64,000 nt of DNA from Olegusella massiliensis (GCF_900078545.1 NZ_FLLS01000002.1:124001-188000); one strand, 5' to 3'; shown: positions 18,559 to 26,028, numbered from the stretch's first letter. The notes: generated from the sequence alone by a model not told the origin. Program-made: numbers and translations.

Positions 18559-19959
18559 CTATGATATACGTTTGCGCTGCTTGGCGCGGGAGTTGGCCTT
18601 GCGAAGATCGACGGTAACATCCTCTTGGCGACTGAAACTTTTTCCTGCTCTAAGCTGCGAATAGTCGTGTGCGAGACGATAACGCAGACGATTCAAGCGC
18701 ACGGCAAGGCTTTCAGTATGACTGGACTGCAATCCAAGGAGAGGGGCTGCCGCCAAGATGGGCAAAAGGTATTCCACCATACGCCAAACGACAAAAGCCG
18801 CAGCCACCTGTGTACCAAAAATAGGTGAAAAGAGCACGGTAAAACCACCTTCAGCTCCACCAACGCCACCTGGCAACGGTACAGCTGACGTCAAAAGCTC
18901 AAGCATCGAGCCACAAGCCATGCAGGTAATGAGATCTGCTTGGTGACCAAAGGCGCGGGCGACAAACCACGGTAAGGAATACAGACAAGCAAGCTGCAAC
19001 ATCGTAACGACTAGGGTCATCAACATATTGCGCACATTGCCTGCCGCCTGGCGAAAGCCCGAGGAAAACTCCCCCACCTGTACCGTCACCACATCAGTCC
19101 AATGATCGGTTCGTTTCATCCAACCACGACGCGAAGTAAAGCGAATAATCCAGCTACCTGCACGACGCACAAAACCAGGGCGGAGACATACCAGCAAAAG
19201 GCCACCGACCTCAACGACCTTAAATCCAAAAAGAATGATGCCGATAAACGTGACATTGCCATAGGTGGTTGTCAGCCATTCCCAACGAAAAAGCAGCATC
19301 AATGCGGCAAAAATGCCTTCTCCCGCTTCATACATGATGAAGCGGGTATACTGCACTGCGCCCGCTCCACCCGCAGAAAGTCCTGCACGAGTGAGGCGAT
19401 AAATCTGTGCTGGCGCGCCACCAGCACCGTTTGGCGTAAGGTTGGAAAAAAAGATACCCGAGGCTTCAACACTCATCAGGTCACGGATACCAATTCTGCT
19501 TTTACGGTCACTGATAACCGCAAGCAAATATGCCAGTACACCCCAGAAGAAATACACGACATATGCAAGCATAGCTGCAACGACCCAGCGACGACGCACT
19601 CCTGCCATCGCCGTCAAAAATTCGTCCATCTGTCCAGAAAACACGAGATAAAGAGCGTAGACAATCGTAGCGATACCGATAAAGATAAGACCTTTACGCG
19701 CTTGACCCATGCTCTGATCGCGAGTTTCGCGCTGAGCCTTGCTCGTGGCGGTGGCGCCAGACACCTTGAGACGAAGCTTTTTGCTCCGCTTTGTAAAACT
19801 AGATTGTGGAGTGGTAGCTTGCTTGGTAACAGGGATCTGCGGCTTTGTATTGTTTTGCTTGTTAGGGGCCGTTTGTAAGGTAACGTTTCCCTGCTTAGCC
19901 GCTGACTGGGGCATAGGTACAAAGTTCGACGAAGGCTTCTTTTTGAAACGAATCTCCAT
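18559..19959 (-). CDS. LPG synthase transmembrane-region family protein (YbhN/flippase-like)
   Basis: A 466-aa protein with a polar, basic, Gln/Thr-rich N-terminal tail of about 90 residues, followed by 6-8 transmembrane helices. The family motif PLPGGVGGAEGGFTVLF (about residue 365) and FSNLTPNGAGGAPAQIYR identify the lysylphosphatidylglycerol-synthase transmembrane region superfamily. No aminoacyl-transferase domain is attached, so the protein resembles the stand-alone flippase-like members of unknown substrate. ATG 19959 has GGGAGGG just upstream. The upstream region leads to the divergent tRNA-Leu. Confidence 0.85.
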   Translation of the reverse strand: MEIRFKKKPSSNFVPMPQSAAKQGNVTLQTAPNKQNNTKPQIPVTKQATTPQSSFTKRSKKLRLKVSGATATSKAQRETRDQSMGQARKGLIFIGIATIVYALYLVFSGQMDEFLTAMAGVRRRWVVAAMLAYVVYFFWGVLAYLLAVISDRKSRIGIRDLMSVEASGIFFSNLTPNGAGGAPAQIYRLTRAGLSAGGAGAVQYTRFIMYEAGEGIFAALMLLFRWEWLTTTYGNVTFIGIILFGFKVVEVGGLLLVCLRPGFVRRAGSWIIRFTSRRGWMKRTDHWTDVVTVQVGEFSSGFRQAAGNVRNMLMTLVVTMLQLACLYSLPWFVARAFGHQADLITCMACGSMLELLTSAVPLPGGVGGAEGGFTVLFSPIFGTQVAAAFVVWRMVEYLLPILAAAPLLGLQSSHTESLAVRLNRLRYRLAHDYSQLRAGKSFSRQEDVTVDLRKANSRAKQRKRIS

Positions 19960-20103
19960 GTACCCTCCCCTCTCAGCTACTTTTTTATTGCATCTAAAGA
20001 ATTACTGTACCCGAGATGCCGAAAAAAACACGCCGTTCAACTGCTCCTTCACAAGAGAGGCCTGCGCAGTCGAAAAAAATCCACAACCAATCAAAATTTA
20101 GAC

Positions 20104-20131
20104 TTGCCAAATACTGTGAGCGTGATACTAT
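20104..20131 (+). promoter_or_regulatory. Promoter of tRNA-Leu
   Basis: TTGCCA (20104-20109) and TACTAT (20126-20131) with a 16-base spacer; the mature tRNA begins 20 bases later, as expected for a short leader. Confidence 0.65.
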
Positions 20132-20150
20132 ATTCCTCGCTTGAAACCAC

Positions 20151-20241
20151 GTCGGAGTGGCGGAATTGGCAGACGCGCTAGCTTGAGGTGCTAGTGACTG
20201 ACTAAAAGGTCGTGCGGGTTCAAGTCCCGCCTCCGACACCA
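20151..20241 (+). tRNA. tRNA-Leu (GAG)
   Basis: A 91-base type II tRNA with encoded CCA. The acceptor stem GTCGGAG pairs with CTCCGAC. The anticodon arm is CTAGC-TTGAGGT-GCTAG with anticodon GAG. A long variable arm and the T-loop TTCAAGT follow. A terminator hairpin comes directly after it. Confidence 0.97.
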
Positions 20242-20250
20242 GAAATTCCA

Positions 20251-20276
20251 GGCCCCTTTGGGGGCCTTTTTCTTTC
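20251..20276 (+). terminator. Rho-independent terminator of tRNA-Leu
   Basis: The stem GGCCCC/GGGGCC closes a TTTG loop and is followed by TTTTTCTTTC. Confidence 0.9.
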
Positions 20277-20297
20277 TAAACTCCTTTTATGTGAATC

Positions 20298-20563
20298 AGC
20301 CACCGCGTTTCATCTCATGCCACTTCAAGGCAGGTGTCAAAAGCCACGTTCTACTTCACTTTTTTAGCCAAAAGCCACGTTTCATTTCACGCGAGAAAAA
20401 TCTACCTGGGCAAACGTCAGGCCCTTTGAAACAGAATGTGGCTTTTGACATTTTTTCTGAAATAGAACGTGGCGTTTGACAAGTAGGACTGGTCTGCTTG
20501 AAATGATCCGTGGCGTTTGGCAAGTAGGACCGGGCTGCTTGAAACAGTTCGTGGCTTTTGGCA
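20298..20563. repeat. Cluster of degenerate direct and inverted repeats
   Basis: This intergenic stretch contains at least six diverged copies of a 22-24 base element with core AAAAGCCACGTT or its complement. Forward copies lie at 20335-20358 and 20368-20389, with a weaker one at 20298-20318. Complementary copies lie at 20428-20450, 20459-20481, 20500-20522 and 20541-20563. The last three form a tandem array with an exact 41-base period, in which AAGTAGGAC and CTGCTT are also repeated. Forward and reverse copies could pair into a long hairpin. No protein-coding gene is credible here, and I see no similar element elsewhere in the window. Confidence 0.8.
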
Positions 20564-20599
20564 GGCTGTGCAAGCAGGCAGAGCTACGTATCCCCACAT

Positions 20600-20640
20600 A
20601 AAAAAAGCATGCCGTGGGCAATGATTCGCCCACAGCATGC
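20600..20640 (-). terminator. Rho-independent terminator of the alcohol dehydrogenase gene
   Basis: Long stem GCATGCTGTGGGC / GCCCACGGCATGC (minus strand, one wobble) with an 8-base loop, followed by a run of seven U on the minus strand. It lies 14 bp past the dehydrogenase stop. Confidence 0.9.
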
Positions 20641-20653
20641 CCCTATGCAATGC

Positions 20654-21817
20654 TTAGCCAAGTGAAGACTGATAAATTTCAACAATATCCTGCACGGACA
20701 GAGGAACAAATGAACCGCGGCTACCTTTAGCAGCTTTTTCTGCCATCTCAGCAAAGTGGATATCATCCTCGATACCTACCGCCTTCAGTGTGGCAGGCAT
20801 GCCCATCGTCTCAAAGAAGAATTCACGTGTTAGCTTAATTGCCTCGCGTGCCGCTTCCTTGTCGTTTGTAGTCTTTACGCCCCACACATTACGCGCATAA
20901 CGTGCAAAGACGGGTGCGGTTTTGTCATCAAGGATGTATTCCATCCAAGCTGGTGTCAAAATCGCTAAACCCTCGCCATGCGTAATGTCATAAAAAGCAG
21001 AGAGCTCATGCTCAATGGGATGAATGCACCACGTAGGCGAGCAGCCCTCAGAAATCAGACCATTAATCGCATGGCTGGATGCCCACATCAGATTGGCGCG
21101 TGCTTCGTAATTGTCGGGCTGCTCAAGCGCAATAGGACCATATTTAATGCAAATTTTAAGAATGCTCTCAGCAAAGGAATCCTGCAACTCACAGCCCTGC
21201 TCAAAGTGAAAATAATTCTCAAAGGTATGACTCATCATATCTGCAGTACCCGCTGCCGTCTGATGCTTTGGCACCGAGAACGTATAAGTCGGATCTAACA
21301 CAGCCATCTTGGGGATAAAAAGAGGTGAACCGGCGTCCCACTTCTCGTTTTTGCTGAGATCTGTGATAACTGCAAACGCATCCATTTCAGAACCTGTAGC
21401 AGCAATAGTAAGCACAGCATATACAGGCAGCGCTGCCTTGATAAGCTCACAGTGCAATACCAAATCCCAAGCGTCTCCATCATAGCAAGCGCCTGCAGCC
21501 ACTACTTTTGCACAATCAATCGAGCTGCCGCCGCCAATAGCAAGTACCATGTCAATGTGTTCGTCATGGCATAGCTGAACGCCTTTACGCACTGTCTCAA
21601 TACGAGGATTGGGCTCGATGTCAGGCAACTCAAAGACCGTCAGTCCCGCTTCGCCCATAACGCGTAGAGCCTCAGCATAAATTCCATTCCGTTTGATAGA
21701 ACCGCCACCATAGCACAGCAGTACACGCGACCCACTCTCAGTCAACTCTGCCAGATGAGAAATCTGACCTTTGCCAAAGTGAATCTTCGTTGGTGCATAG
21801 TAAGTAAAATTGAACAC
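20654..21817 (-). CDS. Iron-containing alcohol dehydrogenase (butanol dehydrogenase/YqhD type)
   Basis: A 387-aa NAD(P)H-dependent alcohol/aldehyde reductase of the group III Fe-ADH family. The N-terminal part shows FNFTYYAPTKIHFGKGQI and the nucleotide site AIGGGSSIDCAKVVA (about residues 94-108). Metal ligands are expected at Asp/His in GTADMMSHTFENYF and at His in ITHGEGLAILTPAW. I chose GTG 21817: AAAGGGGG lies 5 bases upstream and the length becomes the family norm. A longer open frame to 22228 runs through tRNA-Val and has no dehydrogenase similarity. The gene stands alone with its own terminator, so a fermentative, redox-balancing role is likely. Confidence 0.93.
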   Translation of the reverse strand: MFNFTYYAPTKIHFGKGQISHLAELTESGSRVLLCYGGGSIKRNGIYAEALRVMGEAGLTVFELPDIEPNPRIETVRKGVQLCHDEHIDMVLAIGGGSSIDCAKVVAAGACYDGDAWDLVLHCELIKAALPVYAVLTIAATGSEMDAFAVITDLSKNEKWDAGSPLFIPKMAVLDPTYTFSVPKHQTAAGTADMMSHTFENYFHFEQGCELQDSFAESILKICIKYGPIALEQPDNYEARANLMWASSHAINGLISEGCSPTWCIHPIEHELSAFYDITHGEGLAILTPAWMEYILDDKTAPVFARYARNVWGVKTTNDKEAAREAIKLTREFFFETMGMPATLKAVGIEDDIHFAEMAEKAAKGSRGSFVPLSVQDIVEIYQSSLG

Positions 21818-22131
21818 GCTGCCCCCTTTTGTTGTTTGTTGCTCATCGTTTCCACTATACATCTGCAAAAACACATCATATCCGAGAACGAATAAGGGTC
21901 CAGTGGACCTATCAATATCTATCAATATATGACCATTCCCACTCATGCCACATATCGCCGGCATCAATAATGTGTAACAGTGAGCCGTTCTGTAGCACAA
22001 GCACAACAAGATCAAGGCACAGCCAAAGTTTTTCATTTGAAAAATTCTTCTTGCATACAGAGACACATTCGCGTAAGATACTCTCTGCTGCATGTGAGCA
22101 CCCCCGCTTATAACTTTGCAGTTACCTATTC
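21818..22131. other. Intergenic region between alcohol dehydrogenase and tRNA-Val
   Basis: About 314 bp with no credible gene. It must hold the minus-strand promoter of the dehydrogenase and the plus-strand promoter of tRNA-Val, but I could not assign clear hexamer pairs to either. A TATAAC at 22110-22115, some 17 bases before the tRNA, is a possible -10. Confidence 0.5.
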
Positions 22132-22206
22132 GGGCGTTTAGCTCAGGGGGAGAGCGCTTCCCTGACACGGAAGAGGTCACAAGTTCAAATCTTGTAACGC
22201 CCACCA
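22132..22206 (+). tRNA. tRNA-Val (GAC), integration target
   Basis: 75 bases with encoded CCA. The acceptor GGGCGTT pairs with AACGCCC, the D-arm is GCTC/GAGC, and the anticodon arm is CTTCC-CTGACAC-GGAAG with anticodon GAC. The T-arm is ACAAG-TTCAAAT-CTTGT. From the second anticodon base to the CCA, the sequence is repeated at 24561-24602. That copy has one change which breaks the T-stem, so this upstream copy is the functional gene. Confidence 0.97.
22165..22206 (+). repeat. Left attachment-site repeat (attL) in tRNA-Val
   Basis: 42 bases identical to 24561-24602 except at 22194 (G here, C in the right copy). It runs from the anticodon to the CCA end, the standard crossover segment for tRNA-targeting tyrosine integrases. 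Confidence 0.9.
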
Positions 22207-22215
22207 TAAACGCAG

Positions 22216-22247
22216 GTAGAGACCTCAATTTGAGGTCTCTACTTTTC
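22216..22247 (+). terminator. Terminator after tRNA-Val (inside the element)
   Basis: Perfect 12-bp stem GTAGAGACCTCA / TGAGGTCTCTAC with an ATT loop, followed by TTTTCG. It lies inside the left end of the element and so replaces the terminator at 24612, which ended the tRNA transcript before integration. Confidence 0.88.
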
Positions 22248-22350
22248 GTTTAAAACAGCAAGGTAAGCTCAAAAGTAAGATAAAACTGAAAAGGCGAACT
22301 CATCCCGGAGGCTCCCAAACTCGCGACCCGTATGCACGAGAACGGATGCC

Positions 22351-22372
22351 TCGGCGGGCTAGCGCCCGCCGA
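22351..22372. other. GC-rich perfect hairpin in the left end of the element
   Basis: Arms TCGGCGGGC and GCCCGCCGA around TAGC, with no U-run on either strand. It could be a DNA-processing or protein-binding site of the element, or a leader structure; the sequence does not decide. Confidence 0.5.
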
Positions 22373-22400
22373 GAGTAGAACACGAAAAAACGTGAACCAC

Positions 22401-22427
22401 GTACCGATAGCGGTACTCGAACGGTAC
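22401..22427. other. GGTAC motif cluster, possible integrase arm sites (left)
   Basis: GTACCG at 22401, CGGTAC at 22411 and CGGTAC at 22422; the last two are 11 bases apart, one helical turn. The same GGTAC core recurs at 24461-24513 near the right end. Paired motif groups inside both ends are typical of tyrosine-integrase arm sites. Confidence 0.45.
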
Positions 22428-22595
22428 GCGGGCAAACACGATGATGCGATAAAGTCCCTCCGACGTGCTACGGACGGCACGCCGTGGGGACTTTCAACGT
22501 CCACCGAGAATTAGCTCACAGCTAAGGAAACATGACGGTGCGAGCGAATAGAATGAAAGCCATAGGTATTGCGCCGAGGCAAAAGGAGAGCAGAC

Positions 22596-22817
22596 ATGTC
22601 GGTTATTTATCAAACGAATGAGTGGAAGGGCTACGGTAAGCAGAACTACTACTACAACGAGTATCGTCTTGAAGGCGATACCATTAAGAAGTACAAGTGC
22701 CACCGCTATAAGTTCTTCGACGGAGACGAAAGCAACTGGGGGTATGATGAGAAGCTCGTAGACTCTTGGTCACGCGATGACCCCAACATGCCAGATTGGC
22801 TCAAATCGTATCTGTAA
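22596..22817 (+). CDS. Small uncharacterised element-borne protein (73 aa)
   Basis: A 73-aa acidic, aromatic-rich protein starting at ATG 22596, with AAAGGAG 7 bases upstream. It reads MSVIYQTNEWKGYGKQNYYY at the start and ends DDPNMPDWLKSYL; Tyr, Lys, Asp and Trp dominate and there is no hydrophobic segment. I do not recognise a family. Base composition is closer to the host than to the GC-rich relaxase remnant. It is the only apparently intact gene of the element, so it may be cargo (regulator or excision-type protein), but this is a guess. Confidence 0.6.
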   Translation: MSVIYQTNEWKGYGKQNYYYNEYRLEGDTIKKYKCHRYKFFDGDESNWGYDEKLVDSWSRDDPNMPDWLKSYL

Positions 22818-22877
22818 ACTCACTCGCCGGGATAACCGAGACCTCCCCGAGGCGTGCCATGGATACGCTCAGCGTTC

Positions 22878-23742
22878 TCAGACGCCCGCGATACCGTTGC
22901 TTGGACAATTGACACGGGTCTGAGCATTGCATGCCCTCTGTGCGTCTCTGACGCGGCCACCGAGCGCCATCCACGCGCGACCGATGCCCGACACGATGCC
23001 CGCGAACTTATTGTTGCGTGAGAGGTCGCGGAGAGCCTTTGCGCCGGACGGCCATACCTCGGCCATACCTCGGCCACGACGCCGACGATTGCTATACTGA
23101 CGGCACGCGGGACGGCCTTCGTGTCCGCGTTCACGCCGTTGAAGCCTATGGCGTCAGCGTACTCCTTGGCGGCACGTGTCATTTCGGACGCCTCGACGGC
23201 GGCAGTGTCCGCGTCGGCTTCGCACTGCGCTTTGACGAGCATCGCGGCACGTGAGGCCTCGGCTTCACGCGTCACGTCGGCGGCGGTCTGGCGTGCAGTT
23301 GCCGTCACCGTCGCGGCCTCTGTCTGCGCGTCGCTCACGATCGTTTCGGCGTGTGTCTTCGCGGCGGTCTTGGTCTTCATCGCGTACTCGTCGGCGTCTG
23401 TCTTCACGGCTTCGACTTCGGTATTCTTGGCCTCGACTTCTTGCGCCTTCGCGGTCAGCCTTTGCTCTTCAGCGCGTGCTTCCCGCTTCGCGCGTTCCGT
23501 GCGCGCGTACTCGTTCGCGGAGCGCCCGGACTGCTTCTTCTCGTACGTCCCGTCGTTGACCTTTTCTTGACGCGTCTTGTGCGGTTCCATGTCCCAACCA
23601 CGCGCGCGCATCTCGCGCACGAACACCTTGTGTAACGCGGACTTTCGCGACGCCTTGTTGTATGTCTCACCGACCGCGAGACGGCCATCTTTCGTGAGGC
23701 GCTGAGAGAACAAATGCAAGTGAAAATTGGCGTCGGTCGACC
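22878..23742 (-). pseudogene. Truncated, frameshifted relaxase (Mob_Pre/MobV-like C-terminal part)
   Basis: The minus-strand frame begins abruptly with FHLHLFSQRLTKDGRLAVG, matching the His-x-His region and following segment of plasmid mobilisation (Mob/Pre) relaxases. It continues with ASRKSALHKVFVREMRARG and a long Ala/Glu/Lys coiled coil. The N-terminal catalytic part is absent: just upstream the frame runs into antisense integrase sequence. An 11-bp tandem duplication at 23050-23071 shifts the frame. Removing one copy restores continuity from VVAEVWP to SGAKALRDLSRNNKFAGIV and the stop at 22878. The gene is therefore dead twice over. Confidence 0.7.
23050..23071. repeat. 11-bp tandem duplication causing a frameshift
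   Basis: GGCCATACCTC occurs twice head to tail. Since 11 is not a multiple of 3, it breaks the minus-strand relaxase frame, and the two frames join sensibly if one copy is dropped. Confidence 0.85.
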
Positions 23743-24446
23743 GGTCGGCATCCGGAAACGCCCTTACCGAGGCTGAGTACCGTAAGTGCGTCGAATGGCT
23801 GCTCGCGTGCGCCCCCTCCGACGGATGGCCGTCGAAGAAGCGCGCGTACAGGCCACGACCGGACACAATCTTGAAACGCGCGGTCGCGCTCGACCTAGCC
23901 GCGACGCAGGCCACAACCGGACTGCGCATCGCGGAGGGCTTGGCGCTGGAGAAACGCGACGTGGGGGAGGACGCCGACGGGCGCGTGCTAATCACCGTCC
24001 GACCTGAAGTCTCGAAGACCCACAAGGGGCGTACCATCTACGGCCTCGACCCGAGAGCAGCGGAACGCGTGAAAGACCGCTCAGCGGTGCTCAGCGCCCC
24101 CACAGACCGGGTTTTCAACTCACCCGGCGGCGTCATGGAGCGAGGCGCAGACAGCAAAAAGCGCCGCGTGGCCGTAGTAGGTCGCGAATGGAACCGCGAG
24201 AATGCACAAGCTGCGATGCGCAAGCTCTACGACGAGATGGCGGACGCCTGCGACGTGCCGCTGCTCCATGACGTGAGCACCCACGTATGGCGTGCCACGC
24301 TCAACGTCATGTGGATGGAAGCCAAGGTGCCCGCCGAGATTCGTGCCGCATGGTTTGGCCACACGGAGGCCATCAACGTGAAGGCATACATGGACGTCTC
24401 GGACATTGCGAGCATGGCAAACGTCATCGAAAAAAGTAAGGTCTAA
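23727..24446 (+). pseudogene. Tyrosine integrase, catalytic domain only (N terminus deleted)
   Basis: The frame encodes about 235 aa, beginning at LTEAEYRKCVEWLLACAP, the normal start of the catalytic domain. The active site is complete: Arg in TTGLRIAEGLAL, Lys in SKTHKGRTIYG, His-x-x-Arg in STHVWRATLN, His in WFGHTEAIN and the nucleophile Tyr in NVKAYMDV. The arm-binding and core-binding domains (about 150-170 residues) are missing; upstream bases are antisense relaxase. A TTG at 23727 could start it but has no convincing ribosome-binding site. It ends about 115 bp before attR, the usual position and orientation for the integrase of a tRNA-targeting element. Confidence 0.8.
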
Positions 24447-24460
24447 AACAGGTTCACGTA

Positions 24461-24514
24461 GGTACAACGAAGGTACACAGAAGTACACCAAAACGATAAA
24501 ACAGCGAGGTACCC
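24461..24514. other. GGTAC(A) motif cluster, possible integrase arm sites (right)
   Basis: GGTACA at 24461, GGTACA at 24472, AGTACA at 24482 and GGTACC at 24509 lie between the integrase stop and attR. The first three are spaced 11 and 10 bases, one helical turn. They match the GGTAC cluster at the left end. Confidence 0.5.
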
Positions 24515-24560
24515 ATATGTACGCATAGGGTATACGCAGGGTTAACAGAATCATCGTAAA

Positions 24561-24602
24561 ACACGGAAGAGGTCACAAGTTCAAATCTTCTAACGCCCAC
24601 CA
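24561..24602 (+). repeat. Right attachment-site repeat (attR)
   Basis: 42 bases equal to the tRNA-Val 3' half with a single G-to-C change at 24590 that disrupts the T-stem. No 5' half of a tRNA precedes it, so it is an attachment-site remnant and not a second gene. Confidence 0.9.
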
Positions 24603-24611
24603 CAAAAGACG

Positions 24612-24645
24612 CAGGTAGATGGGATAGACCATCTACCTGTTTTTC
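24612..24645 (+). terminator. Ancestral tRNA-Val terminator, now cut off from the gene
   Basis: Perfect 11-bp stem CAGGTAGATGG / CCATCTACCTG around GATAGA, then TTTTTC. It sits just outside attR, where the tRNA-Val terminator would have been before integration. Confidence 0.85.
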
Positions 24646-24902
24646 TTTTGGATAGCACCTCCTACTGATGGATGGCGAACATTTTTTGCGTATATAACTT
24701 CATGCTCAATGAGGCGCCTCGCTCTGAACTTGCTTCGTGACCATGTCAAATCCTGCGATTTGGTAGGTACTATGCAGAGTTTCTTATTTCTCCCTTTACA
24801 TACTCTTAAATGACTGAATTTATATAGCAGAATAAGTTAGGCAAGGCTATCCTTATGCGGATTTCTTTGAACGCAGGCTAACGCCGTTGGAGGATGAAAA
24901 GT
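24646..24902. other. Intergenic region upstream of the split LTA-synthase pair
   Basis: AT-rich, no gene. It contains a perfect 6-bp inverted repeat CAAATC-CTGC-GATTTG at 24747-24762 and a TATATA near 24822 that may be part of a promoter, but no -35 with acceptable spacing is evident. A GGAGG at 24889-24893 serves the next gene. Confidence 0.45.
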
Positions 24903-25916
24903 ATGTTCTTGATATTTTTCTCTGGCTTATTGGTTGTAGGGCTGGTAATAGCTCTTGCTCAGTTTGTCCCACAAAAGCTCTTTCACTTTTTACCCCAACT
25001 GAATCGAATTTCGTGGATATGGACGGGTATTTTTCTTGCATTACTTCTTTTTTTGAGCGTATATGCAGGTTTTGGACTCATTCAAACCCACTGGTTGCCA
25101 GCCATCTTATGCACGAGTGTGCTTGCAATAGCTGCCATCGTTTCGCTTTATAACAAGCAAATCCGCGCAGCATTCAACACTCTTTTTGCTTACCAGCGTT
25201 TGCTGTTAGAAATTGGACTGCTGCTTATTGGAACTTTTTTGACTTTCATAGCTATTGAATTGCCTTCTAATCCAGCTATCGCCGGATTTTGGATAGAGGG
25301 TCTTATTCTCGAAAATGTCATTATTCTCGTTATATTTCTGATATTTCATCTCCTCTTTCAACGCAGTGGTGCAGGAGCTGTCATTGCAGCTTTTCTTTTT
25401 GAATGTGCCGGCCTTGCAGAATATTTTGTAGTGTCGTTTAAAGGTGTGCCCATCATTGCGAGCGACATACTTGCACTCGGCACGGCAGCTACGGTAAGTG
25501 GCAGCTATAGCTATGTTCTCAATGAGAGAGTACTCATTTCATTTGCCGTATTCGCGCTAGCTCTAGTTGTACTTTCTCTAACACCAAAGCCACAACATGC
25601 AAAAAGGCCTGCCATTGCGTTTGTAGCCAACACTTTTGGCGGACTCATCATGGCTGGTATAGCCGTCTTTATTGCAACAACAGTAAGTTTTTCAGAATTT
25701 CCTGGTATCAAATACAACGCTTGGATTCCGCTCGACAGCTACCATCGTGAAGGCTTTATTTCATCGTTTGTCACGCAAATTCAGTCTTTCCGTCCCGTTC
25801 AGCCCAAAGGTTATTCCAAAGAAGAAGCCGAAAAACTTCTTTCAGGCTACGCTAACAAATACGAAGAAAATCTCGCTCATGCAGACTCTTCATCCTCAAG
25901 CAACACCAACTCCTAA
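24903..25916 (+). CDS. LTA-synthase-like protein, membrane domain only (split half 1)
   Basis: A 337-aa protein with about eight hydrophobic helices. It matches the first 310 or so residues of the fused 713-aa paralog at 47963 block by block. Examples are FIAIELPSNPAIAGFWIEGL against FVCIELPSNPRIDSFWIEGM, and VVLSLTPKPQHAKRPA against LMLSLTPKPKHTKKLA. It ends just after the shared KGYSKEEAEKLLSGY segment with a tail SSSSSNTNS that the paralog lacks. No catalytic residue is present. The catalytic part is the next gene, 112 bp downstream. ATG 24903 (GGAGG 9 bases upstream, protein start MFLIFF like the paralog's MFAIEF) is preferred over ATG 24894, which abuts the ribosome-binding site. Confidence 0.85.
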   Translation: MFLIFFSGLLVVGLVIALAQFVPQKLFHFLPQLNRISWIWTGIFLALLLFLSVYAGFGLIQTHWLPAILCTSVLAIAAIVSLYNKQIRAAFNTLFAYQRLLLEIGLLLIGTFLTFIAIELPSNPAIAGFWIEGLILENVIILVIFLIFHLLFQRSGAGAVIAAFLFECAGLAEYFVVSFKGVPIIASDILALGTAATVSGSYSYVLNERVLISFAVFALALVVLSLTPKPQHAKRPAIAFVANTFGGLIMAGIAVFIATTVSFSEFPGIKYNAWIPLDSYHREGFISSFVTQIQSFRPVQPKGYSKEEAEKLLSGYANKYEENLAHADSSSSSNTNS

Positions 25917-26028
25917 CTCTTTGCTCGAGGCTGAATAACCCGCTATATGGCTCAGGGTTCTGTGTTTTCGCACTTCTGTAATTGTTCGCATGTTTTCGAT
26001 TGCCAGCTACATCTCAAGGGGCATTTTC

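Larger units (their letters stand above)
22165..24602. mobile_element. Decayed integrated element at tRNA-Val
   Basis: A 2.4 kb insert bounded by 42-bp near-identical repeats of the tRNA-Val 3' half. Inside are a terminator, a 73-aa ORF, the C-terminal part of a plasmid-type relaxase and the catalytic half of a tyrosine integrase. GC content from about 22840 to 24450 is clearly higher than in the flanking genes. Relaxase and integrase are both truncated and abut each other at about 23740, which shows a large internal deletion. What remains is too small to be an autonomous integrative and mobilisable element. Confidence 0.85.

Noticed and set aside
19994-20239. Minus-strand 81-codon frame over tRNA-Leu
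   Set aside because: Another tRNA-shadow frame with the typical GLEPARPFSQ text and no ribosome-binding site.
20459-20563. 41-base-period tandem repeats considered as a CRISPR array
   Set aside because: Only two full units and one partial one; both strands carry copies, repeat parts vary as much as the rest, and no cas gene is near.
21818-22228. N-terminal extension of the alcohol dehydrogenase frame
   Set aside because: It runs antisense through tRNA-Val and has no similarity to the family; GTG 21817 with a strong ribosome-binding site fits the usual length.
22332-22514. 60-codon plus-strand frame at the left end of the element
   Set aside because: No ribosome-binding site, it spans the GC hairpin and the GGTAC motifs, and no recognisable domain is present.
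22820-24037. A 405-codon minus-strand open frame spanning the element
   Set aside because: Its first 100 codons are antisense to the integrase and its last part is out of frame after the 11-bp duplication; only the middle is a relaxase remnant.
24561-24602. A second tRNA-Val gene
   Set aside because: Only the 3' half is present and the T-stem is broken by one change; it is an att remnant.
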